Assembly (NCBI RefSeq): GCF_003722335.1
Contig: NZ_CP026100.1
Span: forward strand, 3,942,001-4,006,000
Length of the DNA: 64,000 nucleotides
DNA from: Caulobacter flavus
Lineage (GTDB): Bacteria > Pseudomonadota > Alphaproteobacteria > Caulobacterales > Caulobacteraceae
Reading direction: 5' to 3'
Shown in pieces: positions 16,198-25,399 of the stretch. Under the pieces are notes generated by a model. That model was not told the DNA's origin. It saw nothing but the letters and a program-made list of their open reading frames with translations, and ran no database searches. The position numbers and the translations under genes were made by a program. Within the stretch, counting starts at the first letter, position 1. Each line of letters starts with the position of its first letter.

Positions 16198-18387
16198 TCA
16201 GAAACGGCCGCGCAGGGTCAGGCGAACCACCCTGCCCGTGGCGTCCTGGTCGTCGCGACCGTAACCGGGCGCGGGGCGGCCGTCGCCCAGTCGGGCCTTG
16301 GGTCGCGCATCCAGCAGGTTCTCGATTTCCAGGCCCAGGCGCAGGCCCGAAATGCGTGGAGGCGCAGCCCCGGGCTGGGCGGCCGTGGCGGGTCTGGCCC
16401 CAGGCCGGGCGAGCATGTAGCCCAGCTTGAGGTCGATCCGGGTGAAGTCTTCGACCAGCAGGTCGCTTGGCCCGTCGGCGCCGGTGTCGCGACGCGTGCG
16501 GTAGGCTTGGCGCCACCGCGCGCTGGCGTTCAGCGTCCATTTGTCGCGGCGGGCGTCCAGCGTCCCGGACACCTCGTTGCGCGGTGAACCGCCGCCGTCG
16601 CCGGCCAGGTGGTCCATGACGGGATAACCCGCGCGGATCAGCGTCGACTTCTTCAGCTGCAGCGTGTGGTTCAGCGACGCCCTGAGGCTGGTCGTGCCGG
16701 ACAAGGGCGTCTTGCCGCCGAACGGGACGGCGAAGGTCAGGCCCGAGGCCAGGGTGTCGGATCGCGACGAGAGCAGGTTTATCGAGCGCTGGTCGATGCC
16801 GACCAATCGCCCCTCGGCGTCCCTCTGGAAGCGCTCGGGAAAGGCGGCTTCGACGGCCGGGGTCACGGCCGGCAGGCTGCTGACGCCGTCGCGGGTGTCG
16901 GAGGTCCGGTAGTTGACGTTCGCCGCCAGCCGCCACGGCGTGACGGGCCCGGCCGAAAGGCTGAGCGAGAACCGCTCGGCGGTCTGGCCCTTGAGGGCGG
17001 GATTGCCGCCATACAGCGGCAGGACCTCGACCGACTGTCCGGTGGCGAAGTCGAACACGACGATCGGGTCGCCGTAGAAGGGCGCGTCGAACAGCTGCTG
17101 GTCCGAGGGCGCGTCGTAGGACCGCGCCCACGAGCCGTTCAGCCGCAGCAGCTTGATCGGCGACCAGGACAGTGCGCCGGTCAGGCCCTCCCCTCCGCCC
17201 GACCCGCTCTGCCGGCGCAGATTGCCGCTGAGGCTAAGCGAGGCGCTGCCCAGATTGACGGGACCGGCTTCCTCGCCCGGCTGCGGGGCGCGGAGCAGCG
17301 GGATCGTCAGTCCGCCGCGCACGTCGGCGTTCTCGGCGCTGCGTTCCGTGGTCGCCCCCTCGACGGTGGTGGACGAGGAGGTGCGCGAGACGCGGCCGCT
17401 GAGGTCCATGGTCATCCGGCCGGCGGGCAGCGTCAGCAAGGGCCGGTCGGCCGACAGGTTGAGCGCGATCGTCCGGTTGTCCGACTCGCGGTCGCTCAGC
17501 CCCTCCTGGCGGCTGCGCGACAGCTGACCGTCCAGCCCGGCCCGCACCGACCAGCCCTTGATCTGGCCGTTCGCGCCGGCGCTGGCGCTCAGGCCGCGCT
17601 GCTGTCCGCGCTGGCGAGCCAGGACGTCGTCCCGGCGGGACACCGACTCGTCGCGCTGGGCCCGGCCGCTGGCGCTGAACGCCGCCTGCCAGTCGCCCAG
17701 CCGCCGGTTGACCGACATGTTGGCCGTCACCGACGTGCTCTGCGGCCTGAGCGTGGCGCCCTGGGCCTCGGAGTTGTCGCGCAGGTAGTCGGGACGTTCG
17801 TCGGCGCGCAGCGAGGTGTCGTGGGTCAGCCGGCCGCCCATCTGGCTGGTGTTCTCGTTGGCGATCGCCGAGCGGCGGGCGTCGAGCATGGCGGTGGAGC
17901 GTCCTCCCGCCGTGGAACCGGCCAGCATCGCCTGGCCGTCGCGACTCTGGAACTCGCGCTTGAGGACGATGTTGACGACCCGGCGGCCGGGGTCGGCGCC
18001 GTAAAGTCCCGCGGCCTGTTCGGGCAGCAGCTCGACGCGCGACAGGGCGTCCGGCGGAAAGGTCATGTAGTCGCCGGCGTTCTGCACCCGGCGGCCGTTG
18101 ATAATCACCACGGGCGGATCGGCCAGGCCGTAGGCCGAGCTGATGCGGTCCAGCGCCTCGCCGATGTCGTAGGCGCCCAGGGCCTCGATCTCTTCGGGGG
18201 TGAGCTCGGTCTCCGGCGGGGTCTTGGCCGCGCCCCGGCGGGCCACAACCTCGACCCCGGACAGCCGCACCGTCGCGTCGTCCTCCTCCTCGGCCGCGAC
18301 CGTCGCCGCGGCGGCGGCCTGCGGCGCGGCCGGAGCCTCGCCCCCGGCGACAGCGGACATGAGAAGCAGCCAGTACATCGGGGCCAT
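16198..18387 (-). CDS. TonB-dependent receptor-like outer-membrane protein
   Basis: 729 residues. A short N-terminal hydrophobic segment (MYWLLLMSAVAGG) serves as signal, followed by an Ala-rich linker, a plug domain (VEVVARRG, then VVIINGRRVQNAGDY, SRVELLPEQAAGLYGADPGRRVVNIVLKR cut here as SRVELLPEQAAG and LYGADPGRRVVNIVL) and a beta-barrel ending in Phe (LTLRGRF). It is shorter than a classical TonB receptor and resembles the alphaproteobacterial plug-plus-barrel receptors often of unknown ligand. ATG at 18378 is an alternative start. It is flanked by the type I secretion operon downstream and regA upstream on the same strand. Ligand unknown. Confidence 0.82.
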   Translation of the reverse strand: MAPMYWLLLMSAVAGGEAPAAPQAAAAATVAAEEEDDATVRLSGVEVVARRGAAKTPPETELTPEEIEALGAYDIGEALDRISSAYGLADPPVVIINGRRVQNAGDYMTFPPDALSRVELLPEQAAGLYGADPGRRVVNIVLKREFQSRDGQAMLAGSTAGGRSTAMLDARRSAIANENTSQMGGRLTHDTSLRADERPDYLRDNSEAQGATLRPQSTSVTANMSVNRRLGDWQAAFSASGRAQRDESVSRRDDVLARQRGQQRGLSASAGANGQIKGWSVRAGLDGQLSRSRQEGLSDRESDNRTIALNLSADRPLLTLPAGRMTMDLSGRVSRTSSSTTVEGATTERSAENADVRGGLTIPLLRAPQPGEEAGPVNLGSASLSLSGNLRRQSGSGGGEGLTGALSWSPIKLLRLNGSWARSYDAPSDQQLFDAPFYGDPIVVFDFATGQSVEVLPLYGGNPALKGQTAERFSLSLSAGPVTPWRLAANVNYRTSDTRDGVSSLPAVTPAVEAAFPERFQRDAEGRLVGIDQRSINLLSSRSDTLASGLTFAVPFGGKTPLSGTTSLRASLNHTLQLKKSTLIRAGYPVMDHLAGDGGGSPRNEVSGTLDARRDKWTLNASARWRQAYRTRRDTGADGPSDLLVEDFTRIDLKLGYMLARPGARPATAAQPGAAPPRISGLRLGLEIENLLDARPKARLGDGRPAPGYGRDDQDATGRVVRLTLRGRF

Positions 18388-18465
18388 CCAGCCGCATCAC
18401 AGCCGGCAGTTGCAAGGCCTGTTATGTACTTTTTTGTAAATAAAAGCGCTGCCGTGGCGCGCGCC

Positions 18466-18999
18466 TCAGCTGATCCTGCGCTTCTCCAGCTTCCGGGCCA
18501 GGGTGCGGCGATGCATGCCGAGGCGCCGCGCGGTCTCGGAGATGTTGAAGTCGGTCTCGACCAGGGTCTGGTGGATCCGCTCCCATTCCAGGTTCTTGAT
18601 CGAGGTGGCGCGCTCGCCGATGACCGCCCCGGCGTCGCCCTCGCGCTTGTCGAAGGCGGCCTCGATGTCGTCGGTGTTCGACGGCTTGGCCAGGTAGTGG
18701 CAGGCGCCCAGCTTGATCGCCTCAACCGCCGTGGCGATGCTGGCGAAGCCGGTCAGCACCACGATCAACATTTCCGGGTCGCGGGCGATCAGCGCCTGAA
18801 CGCAGGTCAGGCCCGACTCGCCGGCCAGCTTCAGGTCGACCACGGCATAGCGCGGCGTGAAGGTTTCCAGCGCCGCCAGCGCCTCGTCCAGACCGTGGAC
18901 GTGCACGACCTGGTAACCCCGCCGCTCGAACGACTTCTTGAGCGTGGCGGCGAACTTCTCGTCGTCCTCGACGATGATCAGCTTGCGCTCAACGGGCAT
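18466..18999 (-). CDS. regA: RegA/ActR/PrrA-type redox response regulator
   Basis: 177 residues. Receiver domain with acidic EDD near residues 11-13, phosphoacceptor Asp55 in VVDLKLAG, Thr in VLTGFAS and Lys in LAKPS. The C-terminal Fis-type helix-turn-helix NISETARRLGMHRRTLARKL is the diagnostic RegA DNA-binding motif. The four-proline hinge that normally joins the two domains is absent; the linker reads GDAGAVIGERATS. The family globally controls respiration, photosynthesis and carbon or nitrogen fixation in response to redox. It overlaps the end of regB by 11 bp. Whether it acts on the adjacent cyo operon is inferred from position. Confidence 0.93.
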   Translation of the reverse strand: MPVERKLIIVEDDEKFAATLKKSFERRGYQVVHVHGLDEALAALETFTPRYAVVDLKLAGESGLTCVQALIARDPEMLIVVLTGFASIATAVEAIKLGACHYLAKPSNTDDIEAAFDKREGDAGAVIGERATSIKNLEWERIHQTLVETDFNISETARRLGMHRRTLARKLEKRRIS

Positions 19000-20344
19000 G
19001 ACGCCTCCCGATCTGTAGCGACGCTAAGGGCAGGCTCAGGACCACGCGCGCGCCGCCCTCGGGACGGTTGGCCGCGGCGACCTCGCCGCCCAGCTTGCGC
19101 AGCACGTTGACCACCAGGAAGAGGCCAAGGCCTCCCCCCGCCCTGCCCTTGGTCGAATTGTAGGGCGTGCCGAGGTTCTCCAGGGTCTCGGCGGTGAAGC
19201 CGGGTCCCTGGTCCTCGACCGTGACGACGATCCAGCCGTCGGCGACGTGGGCGCTCATCCGCACCGCGTGGGGCGAGGCGTCGCGCGCGTTGTCCAGGAC
19301 GTTGTGGATCACCTGCTTGAGGGTGGACTCCGCGACGATCGGGACGACGCCCGACAGGTCGGGCGCATAGGTCAGCGCCTCGCCGTCGCGGGTGGCCCGC
19401 CACTCGTCGACCACCTCGTCGAGGAAGGCGCGCAGGGTGCTGGCGCGCACCTCGTTGCTGCGGGCCTCGCCGGCCGACAGCAGCACGCCGGTGACGATGT
19501 CCTTGCAGCGCTTGACCTCGCCGCGCATGTCCTCGAGCTCCTGGGCCAGCTCCGGATGCTTGGCGAACACCTTCATGCGTCGCCAGTCGCCCAGGATCAC
19601 GTCCAGCGTGGCCAGCGGCGTGCCCAGTTCGTGCGCGGCGCCGGAGGCCAGCAGGCCCATGCGCACGATGTGGGTCTCTTCCGCCGCCCGCTGGCGCAGC
19701 TCGGCCAGGTGGGCGTCGTGGCGGCGCAGGTTGCTGTTGATGCGCGAGACGAAGGTCACCAGCAGCACGGCGTCCAGCACCACGCCCATCATCATGCCCA
19801 TGATGAACAGGCCGAAGAACGCCTGGTCGCTCAGCCCCGTGGCGATCACCGGACGGTTGGCGGCCACCAGCAGCAGGAAGCAGAAGCTGGTCAGGAACAC
19901 GATCGCCCAGGTCGCCCAGACCTCGAGCAGCACCACGCCCAGGATTACGTGCAGCAGATAGAGGGTCGTGAACGGATTGGTCGCCCCGCCGCTGAAATAG
20001 AGCTGGGCCGTCAGGGCCAGGGAATCGAGCGCCAGCGCCAGGAACAGGTCGTAGGGGCCGATCGGTCTGGCGCTCTTCAGGCGCAGCAGGTTGAACAGGT
20101 TCAGCACCACCAGCGCCGCCAGCACCAGCATCATCGCCGCCAGCGGCAGGTGGAAGCCCAGGCTGAAATGCACCGCCAGGATCGTGACCACCTGGCCGAC
20201 CACGGCGATCCAGCGCAGGTGGATCAGCTGCAGCATGTTCTGGCGGGCGATAGCGTCGGCGGGGCCGGTCGCGTTGTCGGCGGCCCGCGCTCCCGAAAGC
20301 CAGCCCGACATGCCGGCGATCAGGATGCGGGCGGTCGGCGTCAT
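18989..20344 (-). CDS. regB: RegB/ActS/PrrB-type redox sensor histidine kinase
   Basis: 451 residues with about six membrane helices in the first 200. The fully conserved quinone-binding heptapeptide GGATNPF (consensus GGXXNPF) is at 119-125, the phosphoacceptor His239 is in AAHELGTPLAT, and the redox-active cysteine is conserved as Cys280 in KRCKDIV. The HATPase domain has N-box HNVLDNARDAS and G-boxes VEDQGPGF and GGGLGLFLV. It senses the ubiquinone pool and phosphorylates RegA. Its ATG overlaps the SURF1 stop codon (ATGA), placing it in the same transcription unit as the quinol oxidase genes. Confidence 0.95.
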   Translation of the reverse strand: MTPTARILIAGMSGWLSGARAADNATGPADAIARQNMLQLIHLRWIAVVGQVVTILAVHFSLGFHLPLAAMMLVLAALVVLNLFNLLRLKSARPIGPYDLFLALALDSLALTAQLYFSGGATNPFTTLYLLHVILGVVLLEVWATWAIVFLTSFCFLLLVAANRPVIATGLSDQAFFGLFIMGMMMGVVLDAVLLVTFVSRINSNLRRHDAHLAELRQRAAEETHIVRMGLLASGAAHELGTPLATLDVILGDWRRMKVFAKHPELAQELEDMRGEVKRCKDIVTGVLLSAGEARSNEVRASTLRAFLDEVVDEWRATRDGEALTYAPDLSGVVPIVAESTLKQVIHNVLDNARDASPHAVRMSAHVADGWIVVTVEDQGPGFTAETLENLGTPYNSTKGRAGGGLGLFLVVNVLRKLGGEVAAANRPEGGARVVLSLPLASLQIGRRHAR

Positions 20345-21084
20345 GGGGTCTCTTTAACCCGGTTCCCGCGCGCGTCGAGCAGAACATAGACCGCCGCCCC
20401 GCCGGCCAGCAGCGCCAGGCCGAACCAGGTCAGCATGTAGACCAGGTGGCTGTTGGGGAACTTCACGACCGTGAGGCCGCCGATCGGCCAGCCGCCGGGA
20501 TTGGCCGCAGCGTCGGCGTCGACGAAATAGGGCGCCAGGTTCGAAAGCCCCCTCGCCTGCCCGATGGCGGCGACGTCGCGCGAGTACCAGCGGTTCTCGG
20601 CCGGGGCGTTGGTTCGCAGGAAGCCGCCGCGCGGCTCGGTCAGGCGCAGCAGGCCGACCACGGAGACCGGGCCCTCGGCCTGGGCGGCCAGGCGCGCGCC
20701 GGGCGCGCGGCGCTCGGCCGAGACGAAGCCGCGGTTGACGAGGACGGTGAAGCCCTGGTCGGTGCTGAAGGGGGTCATGACCCAGAAACCGGGGCCTTCG
20801 GTCGTCACGGCCTGGACCAGGGTCTCGCGGTCGTGGAGGAAGCGTCCCGTCAGGCGCAGCCGGCGATAGCCGTCGCTGGCCTGCGAGATCCCCGCCCAGC
20901 GGCCTGGACCAGGCGGCGGGGCGGGTTCTGCGTGGATGCGCTGCTCGACCCGGGCGATCAGGTCGAGCTTCTGGGCCCTGCGCTGGACCTGCCAGCCGCC
21001 GAGCGCCAGGAAGATCGCCGTGAAGGCCAGGCAGAGCCCGACCAGGGCGATCGTCCGGGCGGCTCGGCCGCCGGACTTCGTCAC
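20341..21084 (-). CDS. SURF1-family oxidase assembly protein
   Basis: 247 residues from a GTG start that overlaps the cyoD stop codon (GTGA), giving [21 protein letters not shown]1 layout: an N-terminal membrane helix, a periplasmic domain with GGWQVQRRAQKLDLI, VLVNRGFVSAERR and PYFVDAD, then a C-terminal helix (VYMLTWFGLALLAGGAAVYV). The family helps deliver heme to subunit I of heme-copper oxidases. Paracoccus has a dedicated SURF1 copy encoded with its quinol oxidase; this gene occupies the equivalent place. A longer frame upstream lies inside cyoD and was rejected. Confidence 0.92.
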   Translation of the reverse strand: MTKSGGRAARTIALVGLCLAFTAIFLALGGWQVQRRAQKLDLIARVEQRIHAEPAPPPGPGRWAGISQASDGYRRLRLTGRFLHDRETLVQAVTTEGPGFWVMTPFSTDQGFTVLVNRGFVSAERRAPGARLAAQAEGPVSVVGLLRLTEPRGGFLRTNAPAENRWYSRDVAAIGQARGLSNLAPYFVDADAAANPGGWPIGGLTVVKFPNSHLVYMLTWFGLALLAGGAAVYVLLDARGNRVKETP

Positions 21085-21479
21085 GGAACTTCCCGCATGT
21101 CGTGCGGCATCGGCGCCATCATGTGGGTGTCGAGGTTGTGCATCACCCACAGCGAACCGGCCAGGGTGATGACCACCACGATGAGGGTGAACACCAGGGC
21201 CAGCATGGTCCAGCCGCCTTCCGAACGCGAGTTCATGTGAAGGAAGTAGATCATGTGGACGATGACCTGGATCGCGGCCAGGCCCATGACCGCCACGGCG
21301 GTCATCTGGTGGGTCGGCAGCACGTCGGCCATGACCAGCCAGAACGGGATGGCGGTGAGGATCACCGCCAGCACGAAGCCGATCACGTAGTCCTTCAGCG
21401 TGCCGTGGGCGCCGCCATCTTCGTGGCCGTGCCCATGGTCGTCATGCGCGTGGTGCGCGTCGTGGCTGGCCGCGCTCAT
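21081..21479 (-). CDS. cyoD: Cytochrome bo3 ubiquinol oxidase subunit IV
   Basis: 132 residues starting [15 protein letters not shown] His/Asp-rich cytoplasmic N-terminus is followed by three membrane helices in the CyoD/QoxD pattern ([20 protein letters not shown], then [21 protein letters not shown], written here in two parts [13 protein letters not shown] and [11 protein letters not shown], then [20 protein letters not shown]). It is the small assembly-supporting subunit of the quinol oxidase. Its ATG overlaps the cyoC stop. The His-rich N-terminus is longer than in E. coli CyoD and might bind metal; this is speculation. Confidence 0.94.
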   Translation of the reverse strand: MSAASHDAHHAHDDHGHGHEDGGAHGTLKDYVIGFVLAVILTAIPFWLVMADVLPTHQMTAVAVMGLAAIQVIVHMIYFLHMNSRSEGGWTMLALVFTLIVVVITLAGSLWVMHNLDTHMMAPMPHDMREVP

Positions 21480-22099
21480 TTCAGGACTCCGAGCAGGTAG
21501 ACGAACGAGAAGACGCCGATCCAGATGACGTCGAGGAAGTGCCAGAACATCGACAGGCACATCAGGCGACGCTTCATCTCGACGCCCAGGCCGCGCTTGG
21601 CGACCTGGACCATGAGCGTGACGAGCCAGATGGTGCCGAAGGTCACGTGCAGCCCGTGGGTGCCGACGAGCACGAAGAACGACGACAGGAAGGCGCTGCG
21701 CTGCGGACCGGCGCCCTCATGGATGAGGTGGTTGAACTCGTACAGTTCCAGCGACAGGAAGCCGAGGCCGAGAAGCCCCGTGACCGCCAGCCAGGCCAGG
21801 GTCGGCTTCACCTTCTTGGCCTGGGCCGAGATCATGGCGAAGCCGTAGGTGATCGACGAGAACAGCAGCAGCGCGGTGTTGACCGCCACGATGGGCAGAT
21901 CGAACAGATCCGCCCCCGAGGGGCCGGCCGCGTAGTTGCGGCCGAGCACGGCGTAGCAGGCGAAGAGGACCGCGAAGATCAGGCAGTCGCTCATCAGGTA
22001 GATCCAGAACCCCAGCAGGGTCCCGTTCTCCGGATGGTGGTCCTCGGTGAGGTAGAAGCGGTCCTTGTCCGCTTCGTTCAGGGCTTGGGCGTGGGCCAT
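21476..22099 (-). CDS. cyoC: Cytochrome bo3 ubiquinol oxidase subunit III
   Basis: 207 residues with five predicted membrane helices, matching CyoC length. Recognisable segments are [19 protein letters not shown] near the N-terminus, [14 protein letters not shown] in the fourth helix region and a C-terminal [18 protein letters not shown], a signature of oxidase subunit III. It stabilises the catalytic subunit I core in the inner membrane. It lies 3 bp after cyoB and overlaps cyoD by 4 bp. Confidence 0.96.
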   Translation of the reverse strand: MAHAQALNEADKDRFYLTEDHHPENGTLLGFWIYLMSDCLIFAVLFACYAVLGRNYAAGPSGADLFDLPIVAVNTALLLFSSITYGFAMISAQAKKVKPTLAWLAVTGLLGLGFLSLELYEFNHLIHEGAGPQRSAFLSSFFVLVGTHGLHVTFGTIWLVTLMVQVAKRGLGVEMKRRLMCLSMFWHFLDVIWIGVFSFVYLLGVLK

Positions 22100-22102
22100 G
22101 GG

Positions 22103-24100
22103 TTACGCGAGGCTCCGCAGGGCTTCGGTGCGGGCGTCCTCGATGCGGACGACCTCCTCGGCCGGAATGTAGTAGTCACGCTTGAAGTTGAAGGTGTGGA
22201 TGATCGCCGAGGCCACGAGGGCCACGAACGAGATCACCGCCAGCCACCAGATCTGCCAGATCATCGCGAAGCCGACGACCACCGAGATCCCGGCCAGGAC
22301 GACGCCCGCGCCGGTGTTCTTCGGCATGTGGATCGGGATGAACCCGGTCGTCGGACGCACGTAGCCGCGCTGCTTCATGTCATGCCAGGCGTCGATCTCG
22401 TGTATGACCGGCGTGAACGCGAAGTTGTAGGCCGGCGGCGGCGACGAGGTCGACCACTCCAGCGTACGGCCGCCCCAGGGGTCGCCCGTCTTGTCGGCGT
22501 ACTGCTCGCGCTTCATGAAGCCGACGACCATCTGCATGATGAACGAGATGATGCCGATCAGGATCAGCACGGCGCCGAAGGCCGAGATCACGAACCAGAT
22601 CTGCAGGCTGTGATCCTCGAAGTGGCTGACGCGACGCGTCACCCCCATCAGGCCCAGCACGTAGAGCGGCATGAAGGCGAAGAAGAAGCCGATCTGCCAG
22701 AACCAGAACGACATCTTGCCCCAGAACGGATCCAGCTTGAAGCCGAAGGCTTTCGGGAACCAGTACACGATGCCGGCGAACATGCCGAACACCACGCCGC
22801 CGATGATGACGTTGTGGAAGTGGGCGATCAGGAACAGCGAGTTGTGCAGGACGAAGTCGGCGGGCGGGACGGCCAGCAGGACGCCGGTCATGCCGCCGAT
22901 CACGAAGGTGACCATGAAGCCCACGGTCCACAGCATCGGCACTTCGAAGCGGATGCGGCCGCGGTACATCGTGAACAGCCAGTTGAAGATCTTCGCCCCT
23001 GTCGGGATCGAGATGATCATCGTCGTGATCCCGAAGAACGAGTTCACGCTGGCGCCCGAGCCCATGGTGAAGAAGTGGTGCAGCCACACCAGGTACGACA
23101 GGATGGTGATGACGACGGTCGCGTAGACCATCGAGCTGTAGCCGAACAGGCGCTTGCTGGAGAAGGTGGAGACGACTTCCGAGAACACGCCGAAGGCCGG
23201 CAGCACCAGGATGTAGACCTCGGGGTGACCCCAGATCCAGATGAGGTTCACGTACATCATCGGGTTGCCGCCGAAGTCGTTCGTGAAGAAGTTGGTGCCA
23301 AGGTAGCGGTCGGAGGACAGCAGGGCCAGGACGGCGGTCAGGATCGGGAAGCTGGCGACGATCAGGACGTTGCTGCACAGCGAGGTCCAGGTGAACACCG
23401 GCATCTTCATCAGGCTCATGCCCGGGGCGCGCATCTTCACGATCGTGACGATCAGGTTGATGCCCGACAGCGTGGTGCCGACGCCCGCGATCTGCAGTGA
23501 CCAGATGTAGTAGTCGACCCCTACGTCTGGACTGTACGCCAATCCCGACAGCGGCGGATAGGCCAGCCAGCCGGTGCGGGCGAACTCGCCGACGAACAGC
23601 GACAGCATCACCGTCACCGCGCCGCCAACCGTCATCCAGAAGCTGAAGTTGTTCAGGAACGGGAAGGCCACGTCGCGGGCGCCGATCTGCAGCGGCACGA
23701 CGAGGTTCATCAGGCCGGTGATCAGCGGCATCGCCACGAAGAAGATCATGATCACGCCGTGGGCGGTGAAGACCTGGTCGTAGTGGTGCGGCGGCAGGTA
23801 GCCGGCGGCGTCGCCGAAGGCGATGGCCTGCTGGGCCCGCATCATCAGGGCGTCGGCGAAGCCGCGCAGAAGCATCACGATGGCCAGGATGATGTACATC
23901 ACCCCGATCTTCTTGTGGTCGACGCTGGTCAGCCACTCACGCCACAGGTAGCCCCAGACCTTGAAGTAGGTCAGCAGCGCCAGCATCGTGATCCCGCCCA
24001 GCGCGACGACCGAGAAGGTGCCGAGCAGGATGGGTTCGTGAAGGGGAATGGCGTCCCATGTGAGACGGCCGAAGATCGTTTTTACGAGGTCCGGGGACAT
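22103..24100 (-). CDS. cyoB: Cytochrome bo3 ubiquinol oxidase subunit I
   Basis: 665 residues with about fifteen membrane helices. This is the catalytic heme-copper subunit: [15 protein letters not shown] contains a CuB His ligand, the D-channel Glu and the cross-linked Tyr; WLHHFFTMG carries the other CuB histidines; and [12 protein letters not shown] carries the high-spin and low-spin heme histidines. It reduces O2 to water with electrons from ubiquinol and pumps protons. It lies between cyoA (19 bp upstream) and cyoC (2 bp downstream). Confidence 0.97.
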   Translation of the reverse strand: MSPDLVKTIFGRLTWDAIPLHEPILLGTFSVVALGGITMLALLTYFKVWGYLWREWLTSVDHKKIGVMYIILAIVMLLRGFADALMMRAQQAIAFGDAAGYLPPHHYDQVFTAHGVIMIFFVAMPLITGLMNLVVPLQIGARDVAFPFLNNFSFWMTVGGAVTVMLSLFVGEFARTGWLAYPPLSGLAYSPDVGVDYYIWSLQIAGVGTTLSGINLIVTIVKMRAPGMSLMKMPVFTWTSLCSNVLIVASFPILTAVLALLSSDRYLGTNFFTNDFGGNPMMYVNLIWIWGHPEVYILVLPAFGVFSEVVSTFSSKRLFGYSSMVYATVVITILSYLVWLHHFFTMGSGASVNSFFGITTMIISIPTGAKIFNWLFTMYRGRIRFEVPMLWTVGFMVTFVIGGMTGVLLAVPPADFVLHNSLFLIAHFHNVIIGGVVFGMFAGIVYWFPKAFGFKLDPFWGKMSFWFWQIGFFFAFMPLYVLGLMGVTRRVSHFEDHSLQIWFVISAFGAVLILIGIISFIMQMVVGFMKREQYADKTGDPWGGRTLEWSTSSPPPAYNFAFTPVIHEIDAWHDMKQRGYVRPTTGFIPIHMPKNTGAGVVLAGISVVVGFAMIWQIWWLAVISFVALVASAIIHTFNFKRDYYIPAEEVVRIEDARTEALRSLA

Positions 24101-24119
24101 GAATGATCTCTAGGCTTGA

Positions 24120-25157
24120 TCAGCGCGCTTCGGCGGGCGCGGACTTGGGGGCGCAGAGCGCGGCGATGAACGAGCGGATGCCGCCCTCCCCGCGCCGGGT
24201 CCGCTTGTCGTATTCGAGCGTGGTGACGTTGTAGACGCCGGCCATGCCCAGGCCGCCCGACTTGTCGATGGCCATCATGTCGTGCTGGCACATCTTGCCC
24301 GGCTCGACGCAGCGGTTGACGGCCTTGTCGAACAGGCCGGCCTCGACCGAGGCGAAGCGCTGGGGCGGAACCTTCTCGCTCGGCTTCTCGAGCACCAGGT
24401 AGCGCGGGCCGTCGAGACGGTCGGCGCCCTTGCGCACGTCGGTCGCCCACTTGTCGAAGTCCGCGCGGCTCATGCCGTGGAACTTGAAGCGCATGTGCGA
24501 GAAGCCCTCGCCGCTGTAGTTGGCCGAGAAGCCGTCGTAGACGCCGGGCTTGTTGATCACGGCGTGAAGCTTCGTGCGCATGCCGGGCATAGCGTAGATC
24601 TGGCCGGCCAGGGCCGGGACGTAGAACGAGTTCATCACCGACGACGCGGTCAGGTCGAAGTCGATCGGGGTGTCGACCGGCGCGGCCAGTTCGTTGACCG
24701 TGGCGATGCCCAGTTCGGGGTAGATGAACATCCACTTCCAGTCGAGCGCGACGACCTGCACCTTCAGCGGCTTGACGCCTTCGGCGCTGCGGCCCGGCGC
24801 GATCCGGTCCAGCGGGCGGTACGGGTCCAGCAGGTGGGTGCTGGTCCAGGTCACCGCGCCCAGGATCATGATGATCACCAGCGGGGCGGCCCAGATCACG
24901 ATCTCGAGCTTGGTCGAGTGGTGCCAGTCCGGATCGTACTTGGCCGCCTTGTTCGACTGCCGGTACTTCCAGGCGAAGAACAGGGTGAGGATGATGACCG
25001 GCACGATGATGATCAGCATCAGCACGGTCGACAGGATGATCAGGTCGCGCTGCTGCGCGGCGATATCACCCGACGGATTCATCACCACCCAGTCGCAGCC
25101 GCTCAGCAGGAGCAGCACGGGCAACAGGGCGAGCTTCTTCAAGGAACTCGGTGTCAT
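24120..25157 (-). CDS. cyoA: Cytochrome bo3 ubiquinol oxidase subunit II (lipoprotein)
   Basis: 345 residues. A lipoprotein signal ends LLSGC, followed by two membrane helices and a periplasmic cupredoxin domain (VKPLKVQVVALDWKWMFIYP cut here as VKPLKVQVVALDW and KWMFIYPE). The CuA cysteine pair of cytochrome c oxidases is absent (the region reads GFSHMRFKFHGM), which identifies a quinol rather than cytochrome c oxidase. First gene of cyoABCD-SURF1-regBA; the promoter must lie in the 242-bp gap to the divergent MFS gene. Confidence 0.96.
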   Translation of the reverse strand: MTPSSLKKLALLPVLLLLSGCDWVVMNPSGDIAAQQRDLIILSTVLMLIIIVPVIILTLFFAWKYRQSNKAAKYDPDWHHSTKLEIVIWAAPLVIIMILGAVTWTSTHLLDPYRPLDRIAPGRSAEGVKPLKVQVVALDWKWMFIYPELGIATVNELAAPVDTPIDFDLTASSVMNSFYVPALAGQIYAMPGMRTKLHAVINKPGVYDGFSANYSGEGFSHMRFKFHGMSRADFDKWATDVRKGADRLDGPRYLVLEKPSEKVPPQRFASVEAGLFDKAVNRCVEPGKMCQHDMMAIDKSGGLGMAGVYNVTTLEYDKRTRRGEGGIRSFIAALCAPKSAPAEAR

Positions 25158-25399
25158 GAGGGACCTGGACTACGGACGTTGGCGGCGCCGTTAAGCCAGT
25201 CCGCCAGTGCGTGACATTGGACCATTTGTCCTAGGGGCAGCCTTAGCACACGAAGCCGTGTTCTCCGAGCGGAGCCGAAGAGGCCTCAAGACGTTTGCCA
25301 GAAAGGGGCAGTTGGTCCCATGCTCGGACTCAAGACCGTCGAAAAGGCGGCTTGAAAAGAGTTTGGGACGAAAACAACAGGAACAAGGCGCGTAGCTGC
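25158..25399. promoter_or_regulatory. Divergent promoter region between cyoA and the MFS gene
   Basis: 242 bp with no supported gene. It must hold the promoter of the cyo operon (leftward) and that of the MFS symporter (rightward). I found no clear sigma-70 pair or FNR/RegA consensus box by eye; a weak GGAC-N5-GTCC inverted repeat lies near 25218. Treat it only as the site to search for RegA control. Confidence 0.45.

Noticed and set aside
18388..18465. AT-rich TTTATTTACAAAAAAGTACA between regA and the TonB receptor as another TetR site
   Set aside because: Only a TTTACA half-site is present; the inverted half is missing, so it is more likely promoter DNA.
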